64,000 nt of DNA from NCBI GenBank assembly GCA_052266715.1, contig JBQPRB010000001.1; one strand, 5' to 3'. The stretch comes from Jeotgalibaca sp052266715. GTDB lineage: Bacteria > Bacillota > Bacilli > Lactobacillales > Aerococcaceae. Positions within the stretch are counted from its first letter, which is position 1. Each line of letters starts with the position of its first letter. Positions 22,482 to 30,730 of this stretch are shown piece by piece. A model generated the notes under the pieces. It did no database searches. It was not told the DNA's origin and was given only the letters and a program-made list of their open reading frames with translations. The position numbers and the translations under genes are program-made.

Positions 22482-24593
22482 TTATTGCGAATCGGAAAAA
22501 TCAAAGGCAAGTTTATTATTGGCCAACTTCAACTTTGCGTTGAAAGTAGCGCCTTTTTTACTTTTGAATCCTTTTATTAAACTGGTTTCTTGTTTAGATA
22601 AAAGATCCTTTACGTTTTTTTTCGTAAGTGTCTTCCCACTCCATTTTTTAGGCAAAGTAAATTTACAACCCTCACGATAACCCGCGCAACCAAAGAACTT
22701 CCCTTTATCTATGACGCTCTTATGGCACAGGGGACACTCGCCAATGGCAGTGTCTGCTTCGCCTTTTTCAGCATATTTTTTTATAGCACTGTTTTCAAAT
22801 GTACCCGGTACTTTTTGAATTAAGTGGTTAATAAAGTTTGTAATGCTGCTCAAGAACGCTTCTTGTGTGCCTTCCTGATTGCGTATTTTTTTAAGGTACT
22901 TTTCCCATTTAGCGGTCATAGATGCATTGGCTATTTCATCATTTTGGATTACTTCACAAAGCGTCTCGCCTTTTGGTGTGACCAGGATATTATTTTTCTG
23001 AAGCGTGATATAGTCTTGCTTTTTCAAGGTTTCAATCACATTTGCGCGTGTCGCCTCTGTCCCAATGCCTTCGGTTTCTCTTAAGATAGCTTTATTCTCT
23101 TCATCTTCGGCGTCGCGACCAACGTTTTTCATGGCCGAAATCAGGGTTCCCTCTGTGTAATACTTGGCCGGCTGTGTCTTCCCTTCCTTGGCGTAAAAAT
23201 GACTAACCACCGAGTCTCCTTCTCTTACAGAGGGAAGTGTTTGATTTTCTTCTTTCGTATTTTTTTCGTTTTTGTAAAACTTCCGCCAACCAATCTCTTT
23301 TTCTACTTTACCGGTCGTCTTAAACAAAACAGCATGGACGGTCGTTTCGATCGTTGTTTCATCATACACATAAGGTTTTTCAAATATACTCAACGTGCGA
23401 TACAAGATCAATTCATAAATATTTCTTTCCTTTTGAGATAAAGTTGCTAAGTTTGGCAACGTTCGCGTCGGGATAATGGCATAATGTTCTTGGACGTTTG
23501 CGCCATTGACATAGCGCTTGTTCTCTTTTAACTGCGGTTCGGCAATCGTTTCATTCACTAAATTTAGATAGCTGGGAAGAGCGTTTTTTAAATAGTCAAA
23601 CTCCGGACTACCAATATAGTTCGTATCGGTACGCGGGTAAGAAACCAGCTTTTTCTCGTACAGACCTTGCACGATTTTCAGAGTTTCTGAAGCACCGTAA
23701 TTAAACCGTTTGTTCGCTGTCGCTTGTAAATCGGAAAGACTAAAGAGTTTGGGTGCAAACTGCTTCTTTTCTTCCGTCTTTACGGATTTGATTTTTCCGG
23801 GAGCATGATCGTTTAGTTCATGTCTCTCTTTAAAAGCCTCTAAATCGTGTTCACTATCAAAACGACCTGCATATTTCCCTTGGTAAATGCCTTTTTCATG
23901 ACTAAATCTGCCATATAATTCGAAGAAGGGTTTACTAACGAATGCCGCAATCTCTTTATTCCGCTGGTAGATCAAATATAAGGTCGGTGTTTGGACGCGG
24001 CCAATACTAAAAACACCCTTCATGCCGCTTTTTTGCATATAGAGCGTGTAGAGACGCGAGAGATTCATGCCGACTAGCCAGTCAGCGATTTGTCTGGTTT
24101 CGGCCTCTTTATAACTGGAATAGAATTCTTCTCCGTTCCGTAAATGGCGGAACCCATTTTTTATTTCTTCCTTTTCCAATGAATTGATCCAAAGACGCTT
24201 GAGTTGTTTATGGTTATTTCCTGAAAGATTAATGATTAAGCGCGCAATCGCTTCTCCCTCTCGATCGCCATCAGTGGCGATAATAATCGTGTCTGCTTCA
24301 TCTAAATGCTTTTTAACGATGGTGTATTGCTTTTGCTTTCCGTCACTGACTTTGAACCGATACTCGGTTGGCAACAGCGGCAATGTATTCAAATCCCATT
24401 TTTTCCATTTCTCATTGTAATCTTCAGGAGAAAAAAGGGAAACGAGGTGACCGAATCCATACGTAATGACGGCATCCGGAAATTCTTTGTCCGACACCAC
24501 AAAGTAGCCATCTTTACGCTCTGAATGATCAAAAGCGTCTGCGTAAGTGGACGCTTGACTGGGTTTTTCGGCCAAAATAACGGTTTTACTCAT
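22482..24593 (-). CDS. topB: DNA topoisomerase III
   Basis: A 703-residue type IA topoisomerase that decatenates and relaxes negatively supercoiled DNA. The toprim motif is V-I-L-A-E-K-P-S-Q (residues 4-12) with I-A-T-D-G-D-R-E-G-E-A near 105; the catalytic Tyr is in V-S-Y-P-R-T-D-T-N-Y-I-G near 316. The C-terminal part has a single C-P-L-C...F-F-G-C-A-G-Y-R-E-G-C zinc ribbon. ATG 24593 follows AGAAAGAAGTGAG. Monocistronic, flanked by intergenic DNA. Confidence 0.92.
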   Translation of the reverse strand: MSKTVILAEKPSQASTYADAFDHSERKDGYFVVSDKEFPDAVITYGFGHLVSLFSPEDYNEKWKKWDLNTLPLLPTEYRFKVSDGKQKQYTIVKKHLDEADTIIIATDGDREGEAIARLIINLSGNNHKQLKRLWINSLEKEEIKNGFRHLRNGEEFYSSYKEAETRQIADWLVGMNLSRLYTLYMQKSGMKGVFSIGRVQTPTLYLIYQRNKEIAAFVSKPFFELYGRFSHEKGIYQGKYAGRFDSEHDLEAFKERHELNDHAPGKIKSVKTEEKKQFAPKLFSLSDLQATANKRFNYGASETLKIVQGLYEKKLVSYPRTDTNYIGSPEFDYLKNALPSYLNLVNETIAEPQLKENKRYVNGANVQEHYAIIPTRTLPNLATLSQKERNIYELILYRTLSIFEKPYVYDETTIETTVHAVLFKTTGKVEKEIGWRKFYKNEKNTKEENQTLPSVREGDSVVSHFYAKEGKTQPAKYYTEGTLISAMKNVGRDAEDEENKAILRETEGIGTEATRANVIETLKKQDYITLQKNNILVTPKGETLCEVIQNDEIANASMTAKWEKYLKKIRNQEGTQEAFLSSITNFINHLIQKVPGTFENSAIKKYAEKGEADTAIGECPLCHKSVIDKGKFFGCAGYREGCKFTLPKKWSGKTLTKKNVKDLLSKQETSLIKGFKSKKGATFNAKLKLANNKLAFDFSDSQ

Positions 24594-24784
24594 TAACTCA
24601 CTTCTTTCTAGGTATTATTAACTGATTTCAATAGATAACCATCATGCCGCCAAGCAGTACATATAATTCATGGATAGTGAAGGATTCTTTGGATTTCCTT
24701 TCATTCGGGCGGTATCATATCATAATTTTTTATTATAAATCAATCCTGTTTAAAATTTCACATTAATCGTTAGAGATAAAAGAA

Positions 24785-24813
24785 AAACACCTCAGCTAGT
24801 TCGCTGAGGTGTT
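24785..24813 (-). terminator. Cold-shock gene terminator
   Basis: ACACCTCAGC-GAACTA-GCTGAGGTGT hairpin on the minus strand, followed by TTTTTC, 20 bp after the stop of the cold-shock gene. Confidence 0.85.
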
Positions 24814-24832
24814 TATTAAGTTAAAGTTTAAA

Positions 24833-25033
24833 TTAAGCTTTGTTAACGTTAACTGCTTGCGGTCCACGGTTACCTTGTTCTACTTCAAAAGTAACTGCTT
24901 GTCCTTCGTCTAAAGATTTGAATCCATCAGTTTGGATTGCAGAGAAGTGTACGAACACGTCATCTGAACCTTCACATTCGATAAAACCAAAGCCTTTTTC
25001 TGCGTTAAACCATTTTACTGTACCGTTATTCAT
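24833..25033 (-). CDS. csp: Cold-shock protein (CspA family)
   Basis: A 66-residue OB-fold RNA chaperone. RNP1 K-G-F-G-F-I-E (13-19) and RNP2 V-F-V-H-F (26-30) are intact, and the start M-N-N-G-T-V-K-W-F-N-A-E-K is typical. It melts RNA structure during cold or growth shifts. ATG 25033 follows AACGGAGGAATTTC; GTGC-AAAA-GCAC just upstream is a small hairpin that could affect translation. Which member of the Csp set it is cannot be told. Confidence 0.93.
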   Translation of the reverse strand: MNNGTVKWFNAEKGFGFIECEGSDDVFVHFSAIQTDGFKSLDEGQAVTFEVEQGNRGPQAVNVNKA

Positions 25034-25361
25034 AATGAAATTCCTCCGTTGTGCTTTTGCACGTTATATTTATAATATTTCGTTCAAAAAAATTAAGAGA
25101 GAATTAATCATATACATGAATAACATACAATCTAATTTTGTTAAATAAATTACTACATTCATAACTATAATCCTTCTTGCGACAGAAGTAAAGCATTTTG
25201 ATTTATACGCTCGAAAAAAACTGGTTAGTACCGTGGACGATGTGTCTGTAAAAGGAAACGAATAGCTAGGGGATATTAGTGTCATTTCCTAATAAGAGCC
25301 GCTCCTGTATTCCCCACAAAAATTTCTAGAAAATAAAGTGTCTATCGATCTAGGTAACCCA
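25034..25361. other. Intergenic region upstream of the cold-shock gene
   Basis: Very AT-rich to about 25160, compatible with a long cold-shock 5' leader, then mixed sequence with no recognised gene, RNA or repeat. Confidence 0.4.
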
Positions 25362-25484
25362 CTACAAGTTCGGAATCAAGTAGTCACCTTCTTCATTGTA
25401 CACTTGTCGCAAGTCATTAACTGCTAATCCTGCTTTTTGCTTTGGAGTCGCATAGGCGTGAGCTAAAGCTAAATTATTTCCGTT
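25362..25484 (-). pseudogene. Gene fragment (C-terminal end, unknown family)
   Basis: A minus-strand frame of about 40 codons with coding-like composition (A-H-A-Y-A-T-P-K-Q-K-A-G-L-A, then N-D-L-R-Q-V-Y, ending Y-L-I-P-N-L) stops with TAG at 25364-25362. It has no start or ribosome site, and a terminator-like hairpin lies immediately upstream. It reads as the surviving 3' end of a lost gene; the family was not recognised. Confidence 0.4.
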
Positions 25485-25490
25485 TAAAAA

Positions 25491-25605
25491 GCCAACTCAT
25501 GTTGCACGAGTCGGCCTTATTACAATTAATAGCTCACTCAGCGAGGTTTTTCTCCGTGAGTGAGCTTTATTTTTGAAAAAGGCTCACTCGCAAAATTGAG
25601 TGCGC
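25491..25605 (-). terminator. Three successive terminator-like hairpins
   Basis: GCCAACTCATG/CACGAGTCGGC (25491-25515), AGCTCACTCA-CGAGG/CTC-GTGAGTGAGCT (25531-25566) and GGCTCACTC/GAGTGCGC (25581-25605). Each is followed by T residues on the minus strand. The last overlaps the stop of the glycosylase gene. The second and third share the GCTCACTC arm. Confidence 0.7.
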
Positions 25606-26108
25606 TTTTTACTAACTTTTTTCAAACCGTATTGAATGGCTTCGTGCCATTGTTTCATCCGTTCTTGTTCACGTCCGTTATTTAAGCCGCTCGTCGATAA
25701 GCCACAAATTACTTCATAATCCTGAAAAATAGCGTGCTTTTGTGTTTCCCGATAAGCCGTCTGGCCATTCGCGATAATCAGGTGAATAGCCGTTTGTCCC
25801 AGAACGTGCTCGAAATCATTCAAGGTTTCATTTTTGATGTTCACATCCTGGCTGCCCTCACGCTCAACGGTATCATAAACGTCCCACAAGCCAATGCCAT
25901 GGGCCAACAATGCTTCCAGTCGTTCTGTATAATTAACAGGATCACTAATTCCCAACGCACTAAAGACGGTCCGCCAAAAGGCATTGCCCGGATTACCGTA
26001 ATATTGTTGCTTCCTTAGCGAAACCACACCGGGATGACTTCCCAAAATCAACACCCGTGTTTGCGCGTTTATAACCGGTCCAAACCCTTTTGTTGCTTCC
26101 ACGCTCAT
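25584..26108 (-). CDS. DNA-deoxyinosine glycosylase (UDG superfamily)
   Basis: A 174-residue uracil-DNA-glycosylase-fold enzyme of the hypoxanthine-DNA-glycosylase branch: V-L-I-L-G-S-H-P-G-V-V-S-L-R, then Y-Y-G-N-P-G-N-A-F-W-R, W-D-V-Y-D-T and a C-terminal G-L-S-T-S-G-L-N-N-G-R. It would excise deaminated purine (hypoxanthine) from DNA in base-excision repair. The catalytic Asn of this branch lies in the P-x-N-x-F-W block. It is 9 bp downstream of cinA, so the two are probably co-transcribed. Confidence 0.82.
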   Translation of the reverse strand: MSVEATKGFGPVINAQTRVLILGSHPGVVSLRKQQYYGNPGNAFWRTVFSALGISDPVNYTERLEALLAHGIGLWDVYDTVEREGSQDVNIKNETLNDFEHVLGQTAIHLIIANGQTAYRETQKHAIFQDYEVICGLSTSGLNNGREQERMKQWHEAIQYGLKKVSKKRTQFCE

Positions 26109-26117
26109 CCTCCTTTT

Positions 26118-27389
26118 CTATTTTGATGCATAAACCACATCTTCAATCTCTTCACCCAGCAATACTTGTCGCACCATATTAAAAGCGCTCCAGACTGAAT
26201 ACTCACGATTCATATTGCGTTTATAACCAAAATGGAATTTTTTGGCGAAGGTTTTTTTGTCCTTCCTGGCAATTCCAATCCAGACTGTTCCGGGAATTTC
26301 CCCTTCCAGGGAACTGGGACCAGCCGCTCCAGTTAGAGAAACCGCAATGTCGGCGTTGAACTTGGCCAACGTTTTATCGGCCATTTCAAAGGCACATTCC
26401 GCACTGACGACGCCATATTTTTTGATGGTTTCTTTGGTGACCTCCAACACTTCGTTTTTGATCGTTTCACTATAAGTCACGACCCCGCCTTCAAAGAAAG
26501 AGCCGGCTTCAAATAAACTCGAGACTGTACTTAAAAAAGCACCACCGGTTAAACTTTCTGCTCCAGTGATCATTAGTTCTTTTTCAATCAATAATTCCCG
26601 TACGATATTGGGTAAATCATTCTTACCCGTACCGATGATATACGTTCCCGCACACGCCTCGACTTCTTGCTCGGCCTTAGCGAGGAGCTGATTCGCCTTC
26701 GCTTCATCCTTTTCAATCGCAGTGATTTCAACTTCGATTTCTAATCCATCCGGATAGATTTGGATAAAGGGATTACCTTCGGATGTCAGTAAATCCGCCA
26801 AATCATGGTGCGCCTGCGCCATGGTCAAACCAAACAAACGAATTATTTTTTTGGAAACGACTTTGTTTTCCAAAAGATGTTCCAGAATCAAAGGCTTCGT
26901 CTTTTCGTTGAACATCGGTATTAATTCATCTGTAGGTCCTGGCAGTAAAATGAACGTATGTGAATCGGACTGATAGAACATTCCGAGAGCTAAACCGGTA
27001 ATGTTCACTAATGGTATGGAATCAAGTAAGGTTAGGGCCTGTAACTGATTGTTTTCAGGCATGACTAAATCGGAATTTTTATGGTAGGTGATAATCCGGT
27101 TTTGGGTATCTTCATCCAACACAAGTGGTTTATTCAAATGCTCTGAAAGGGTCGTTTTGACGATATCATTTGCATTTGGACCCAACCCGCCCGTAATGAC
27201 GATAATATCTGCCTGGTCTTCGGCACGGAGGATGGCATCCATTAATTTTTCACTTGAATCATGGATCATGACAGCTTGGGTCATTTCAATTCCAATAGAT
27301 GACAATTCACGCGTCAGGAAAGAAGCATTATCGTTTACTGCGAGACCGGTTAATAAGCTTGAACTAACGGTAATAAGCTCGGCTTTCAT
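26118..27389 (-). CDS. cinA: CinA-like protein (NMN deamidase domain)
   Basis: A 423-residue CinA protein. The C-terminal half is a normal PncC/CinA nicotinamide-mononucleotide deamidase: A-E-S-L-T-G-G-A, G-S-F-F-E-G-G-V-V-T-Y-S, K-N-E-V-L, Y-G-V-V-S-A and L-T-G-A-A-G-P. The N-terminal MoaB-like domain has drifted: V-S-S-S-L-L-T-G replaces the usual V-G-S-E-L-L-L-G, and G-G-L-G-P-N-A-N-D replaces G-G-L-G-P-T-x-D-D, so the ADP-ribose pyrophosphatase activity may be weak. ATG 27389 is chosen for AGGAGTGGGGATT; an upstream in-frame start exists at 27398. Also linked to competence in streptococci. Confidence 0.82.
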   Translation of the reverse strand: MKAELITVSSSLLTGLAVNDNASFLTRELSSIGIEMTQAVMIHDSSEKLMDAILRAEDQADIIVITGGLGPNANDIVKTTLSEHLNKPLVLDEDTQNRIITYHKNSDLVMPENNQLQALTLLDSIPLVNITGLALGMFYQSDSHTFILLPGPTDELIPMFNEKTKPLILEHLLENKVVSKKIIRLFGLTMAQAHHDLADLLTSEGNPFIQIYPDGLEIEVEITAIEKDEAKANQLLAKAEQEVEACAGTYIIGTGKNDLPNIVRELLIEKELMITGAESLTGGAFLSTVSSLFEAGSFFEGGVVTYSETIKNEVLEVTKETIKKYGVVSAECAFEMADKTLAKFNADIAVSLTGAAGPSSLEGEIPGTVWIGIARKDKKTFAKKFHFGYKRNMNREYSVWSAFNMVRQVLLGEEIEDVVYASK

Positions 27390-27560
27390 AATCCCCACTC
27401 CTCTTCATCGTTTCGCTTTATGTTAAAATAATTTTAGCATAATCAAAAGTTCTCTCAAACTGTATGGTTTTTATTTAAGGTACAGTTATCTGAATTGTGT
27501 TCCATTTTATCTTTTTCTGATATGATACTCTCATATCAACCTACAGGGGGAAATTAAAAC

Positions 27561-28757
27561 ATGCTTACTTTCAAACAAAATATACGTGGAAATGTCGCCT
27601 TAGGTGTAAATCCACTTGGATGCAAACAAGAAGTATTGAATCAAATAGATTATGTAAAAAACAAAGGAACTTTTGAAGGACCGAAAAAGGTTTTAATTAT
27701 TGGTGCCTCATCCAGTTACGGCTTAGCCACACGCATTAGCTTGGCTTTCGGTGCGGGTGCAGATACCATTGGTGTTTCTTTTGAAAAGGGACCTAAAAAC
27801 GAGCGTAACTTGGGTACAGCTGGTTGGTACAATAATATTGCCTTTCGTGAAGCAGCTGAGAAAGAAGGACTGGTTGCCAAAAACTTTGTGCAAGATGCCT
27901 TCAGTCATGAAACCAAACAAGAGGTCATTGATTATATCAACAACGAGTTCGGTGGCAAAATAGATTTGGTTGTTTATAGTCTGGCGAGTGGTATAAGGAA
28001 AGATCCGACAACCGGCGAAACACATAAATCCGCTATTAAAGCAATCGGCGAACCCGTGATTGGCCCAAACATCAATATGCAGGAAGAAAGCTTCTACACC
28101 CAAACTTTAGAGCCCGCAACGGAACAAGAAATCGCTGATACCATCAAGGTCATGGGTGGCGAGGACTGGGTCCTTTGGATGGAAGCACTGAAAGAAGCCG
28201 GTGTTCTGGCTGAGGGTGTATTGACGACCAATTATTCCTATCTTGGAACTGAATTGAACCATTCCTACTACGGTGGTGGTACTCTGGGACGCGCTAAAGC
28301 TGATGTGGACGACAAAGCAACGCACATTAATCACCTGTTGGCAGATATCAATGGTAAAGCTCAAGTGGTGGTCGCAACTGCCGTGACAACCAAAGCAAGT
28401 TCAGTCATTCCTTTCTTCCCGGTCTATTGCATGGGGCTTTATAAAGTGATGTCCGAAAAAGGCACGCACGAAACACCAATTGAGCATATCGACCGCATTT
28501 ACCGTGACATGGTATACGGCGACAAACCCGAGTATGATGAAGTTGGTCGCTTAAGACCGGATAATTGGGAAATCGACAGCGATACCCAAGCCAAAACCAA
28601 AGCATTGATTGAACAGATAAATGCAGAAAACTTTACTTCTGATATGACTGCTTATGGCTTGTTCTACAAAGAATTCTCAAACTTGAGTGGTTTCATGGTG
28701 GATGGTTATGAGGAACAAGAAGTTACTTTGGAAGATTTAAAAGCATTAACATTTTAA
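27561..28757 (+). CDS. fabV: trans-2-enoyl-ACP/CoA reductase (FabV)
   Basis: A 398-residue NADH-dependent enoyl reductase of the FabV/TER type. Evidence: G-N-V-A-L-G-V-N-P-L-G at the N-terminus, I-G-A-S-S-S-Y-G near residue 51, Y-S-L-A-S-G-I-R-K-D-P, and the Y-x8-K catalytic pair in Y-Y-G-G-G-T-L-G-R-A-K. It reduces the double bond in the last step of fatty-acid elongation. Start ATG 27561 follows CAGGGGGAAA. Monocistronic, own terminator. FabV is resistant to triclosan in other bacteria; whether it is the sole enoyl reductase here is unknown. Confidence 0.9.
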   Translation: MLTFKQNIRGNVALGVNPLGCKQEVLNQIDYVKNKGTFEGPKKVLIIGASSSYGLATRISLAFGAGADTIGVSFEKGPKNERNLGTAGWYNNIAFREAAEKEGLVAKNFVQDAFSHETKQEVIDYINNEFGGKIDLVVYSLASGIRKDPTTGETHKSAIKAIGEPVIGPNINMQEESFYTQTLEPATEQEIADTIKVMGGEDWVLWMEALKEAGVLAEGVLTTNYSYLGTELNHSYYGGGTLGRAKADVDDKATHINHLLADINGKAQVVVATAVTTKASSVIPFFPVYCMGLYKVMSEKGTHETPIEHIDRIYRDMVYGDKPEYDEVGRLRPDNWEIDSDTQAKTKALIEQINAENFTSDMTAYGLFYKEFSNLSGFMVDGYEEQEVTLEDLKALTF

Positions 28758-28829
28758 GTTGTAGCAAGTAGAAAGCCTGCATAACTATTTTAATTTTTCA
28801 GAGAGTTGTGAGCAGAGTAGAAAATGATA

Positions 28830-28867
28830 AAACTCCGGAAGAGAAAAATTCTCTTCTGGAGTTTTTT
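28830..28867 (+). terminator. fabV terminator
   Basis: AACTCCGGAAGAG pairs with CTCTTCTGGAGTT and is followed by TTTT; the stop of fabV is 70 bp before. Confidence 0.85.
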
Positions 28868-28919
28868 CTTTGGAATTACTTACCAACAATTTCCACCAGC
28901 AGATGTGGTATGGATAACC

Positions 28920-29774
28920 TCATTTTTTCCTCTTAAAACTCCAGATCGAAAGCAGATAAAAAACAATAGCCATAACAGACAAGTATAGAAAGCTCAGCCA
29001 AGGAGAGATTTCTGTTCCATTCCATTCAAACCTTATGCCCATGAATTGTTCAAACCCCTCCCTTGCCTCCATAGGGGCCTCTTGAAAAACTTTGTCAACT
29101 GCATCCCTTGTCATTGTTTGTCGCAATAAGGAGGCCGAGTGCGATACCGGGAACAATTTGACAACAGTTTGGATGACTGGCGGCAGGATACCAATCGGGA
29201 GATAAATCCCAGCCAAGAATCCGGTCAAGGTACCGATGACGGAACTCATGGTCCCAAAGGCATTCTCGCTTTGCATAAATGAAACCGGGAAGTAGACAAA
29301 AGCTGTATTGGTGATTACCGACAGGATAATCAATCCAATAACATTAACGGTATCCAACAGGCTCAGCCACTCTCCACCATTGAAAATAATGAAAAGTTCA
29401 CCCACAAACAGAGCCAGTAGCGTCATGAAAAGCCCGACTATAAAAGCACCGAAGAGGTAACCAGCCGTTAATTTACTGGTCCGAATAGGCGAGGAGGAAA
29501 AATCCTTGAAAATCTGTTTTGATTTATCTTCCACCATGATACTGAAGGCCCCCATGGTTGTAGTGATGGATGCCGCTGCCAAAATCCCACCGACCAACCA
29601 TGTATCCATCAGATACTGGGCACCATCCAGTCCATCCAATAACCCGCTCTGGTAATTTTCTCCCAGAAACAGAATGTAGAGGGCAAAAATAATGAGGATT
29701 GCCAATAAAGAAAAGAATACACTTGTCCGATCACGCAAAAACACTAGGACGTTGCGTCGAATGATGGGAATCAT
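28920..29774 (-). CDS. ABC-2-type transporter permease
   Basis: A 284-residue membrane protein with about six helices of the ABC-2 fold: an N-terminal helix, an extracytoplasmic loop, then four helices and a final one near the C-terminus. It contains P-V-S-H-S-A-S-L-L-R near residue 205, common in this family. Overlaps the ATPase gene by 4 bp. Partner of the neighbouring ATPase, probably exporting a drug, lipid or peptide; the substrate is unknown. Confidence 0.82.
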   Translation of the reverse strand: MIPIIRRNVLVFLRDRTSVFFSLLAILIIFALYILFLGENYQSGLLDGLDGAQYLMDTWLVGGILAAASITTTMGAFSIMVEDKSKQIFKDFSSSPIRTSKLTAGYLFGAFIVGLFMTLLALFVGELFIIFNGGEWLSLLDTVNVIGLIILSVITNTAFVYFPVSFMQSENAFGTMSSVIGTLTGFLAGIYLPIGILPPVIQTVVKLFPVSHSASLLRQTMTRDAVDKVFQEAPMEAREGFEQFMGIRFEWNGTEISPWLSFLYLSVMAIVFYLLSIWSFKRKK

Positions 29775-30685
29775 GTCCGTATCTCCTTTCCCGTAATACC
29801 AATAAAAGCGTCATCCATTGAACCCATCAATACTTCAAAATGTTCCAGATACGGAGCACACGCATTCAATAAGGGTATGGCCTCCAATGTCTTTTTCAAA
29901 GGAACCTGGAAAGTCGTGCCTTTTTGTTCAAATGGCATATTTTTTTGACGGAGATACCCTGCTATCGCAACTGAATCAAGGGCGTGAAGCACTAATTTAT
30001 CGGTACTGTATTTTTCCTTGAGTTGTTCTGGCGTGCCTTCTGCCGCCACTTTTCCTTTATCAATCACCACCACATAATCCGCGGCCGCCGCTTCTTCCAT
30101 GTAGTGAGTGGTCAGGAAAATGGTCATTCCTGTTTCCTTTTGCAATTTCCGGATCGTTTCCCAGACATTGCTACGCGTCTGCGGGTCCAATCCGGTCGTA
30201 GGCTCATCCAAAAAAAGGATTTTGGGGCGGTTCATGAGAGCACGGGCAATATCCGCGCGCCTTCTCTGGCCGCCAGATAGTTTCCCGTAAGGTCGGTTAA
30301 GAAATTCGATTACACCCGTTGCTTTGATCGCTTCCTCCATTGCCTGATCCCTTTCCAGACGTGTCAATCCGTAAAAGCTTCCCCGTACTTCAAGGTTTTC
30401 CTTTACCGTCAAAAGGTTGTCGAGGAGCCCTTTTTGAAAAACCACACCAATGCTTGCTTTGATTGCGTAGTCATCCTCCCCCAATTCTTGCCCATTTACG
30501 CGCACACGACCACTGTCAGGATTTAACAACGTGCAAATAATATCGATCGTGGTTGATTTTCCAGCCCCGTTCGGACCCAAAAAGGCGAAAAGTTGTCCTT
30601 CTTCCACATGAAAATCAATCCCGTCCACGGCCTTCACTTCACCATAATACTTTTTCAGGTTCTCAACTTGGATAATAGGTTCCAT
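29771..30685 (-). CDS. ABC-2 transporter ATP-binding protein
   Basis: A 304-residue DrrA-like ATPase: G-P-N-G-A-G-K-S-T (36-44), L-S-G-G-Q-R-R-R, I-L-F-L-D-E-P-T and L-T-T-H-Y-M-E-E-A. The C-terminal 80 residues are a regulatory extension of the DrrA type. It lies 45 bp downstream of the MacB-type gene and 4 bp overlapping with its permease, so the three are likely one operon. Confidence 0.88.
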   Translation of the reverse strand: MEPIIQVENLKKYYGEVKAVDGIDFHVEEGQLFAFLGPNGAGKSTTIDIICTLLNPDSGRVRVNGQELGEDDYAIKASIGVVFQKGLLDNLLTVKENLEVRGSFYGLTRLERDQAMEEAIKATGVIEFLNRPYGKLSGGQRRRADIARALMNRPKILFLDEPTTGLDPQTRSNVWETIRKLQKETGMTIFLTTHYMEEAAAADYVVVIDKGKVAAEGTPEQLKEKYSTDKLVLHALDSVAIAGYLRQKNMPFEQKGTTFQVPLKKTLEAIPLLNACAPYLEHFEVLMGSMDDAFIGITGKEIRT

Positions 30686-30730
30686 TAAATTATCCTCCTT
30701 CAGGTGTACAAATATAATCTATAACAGCAT

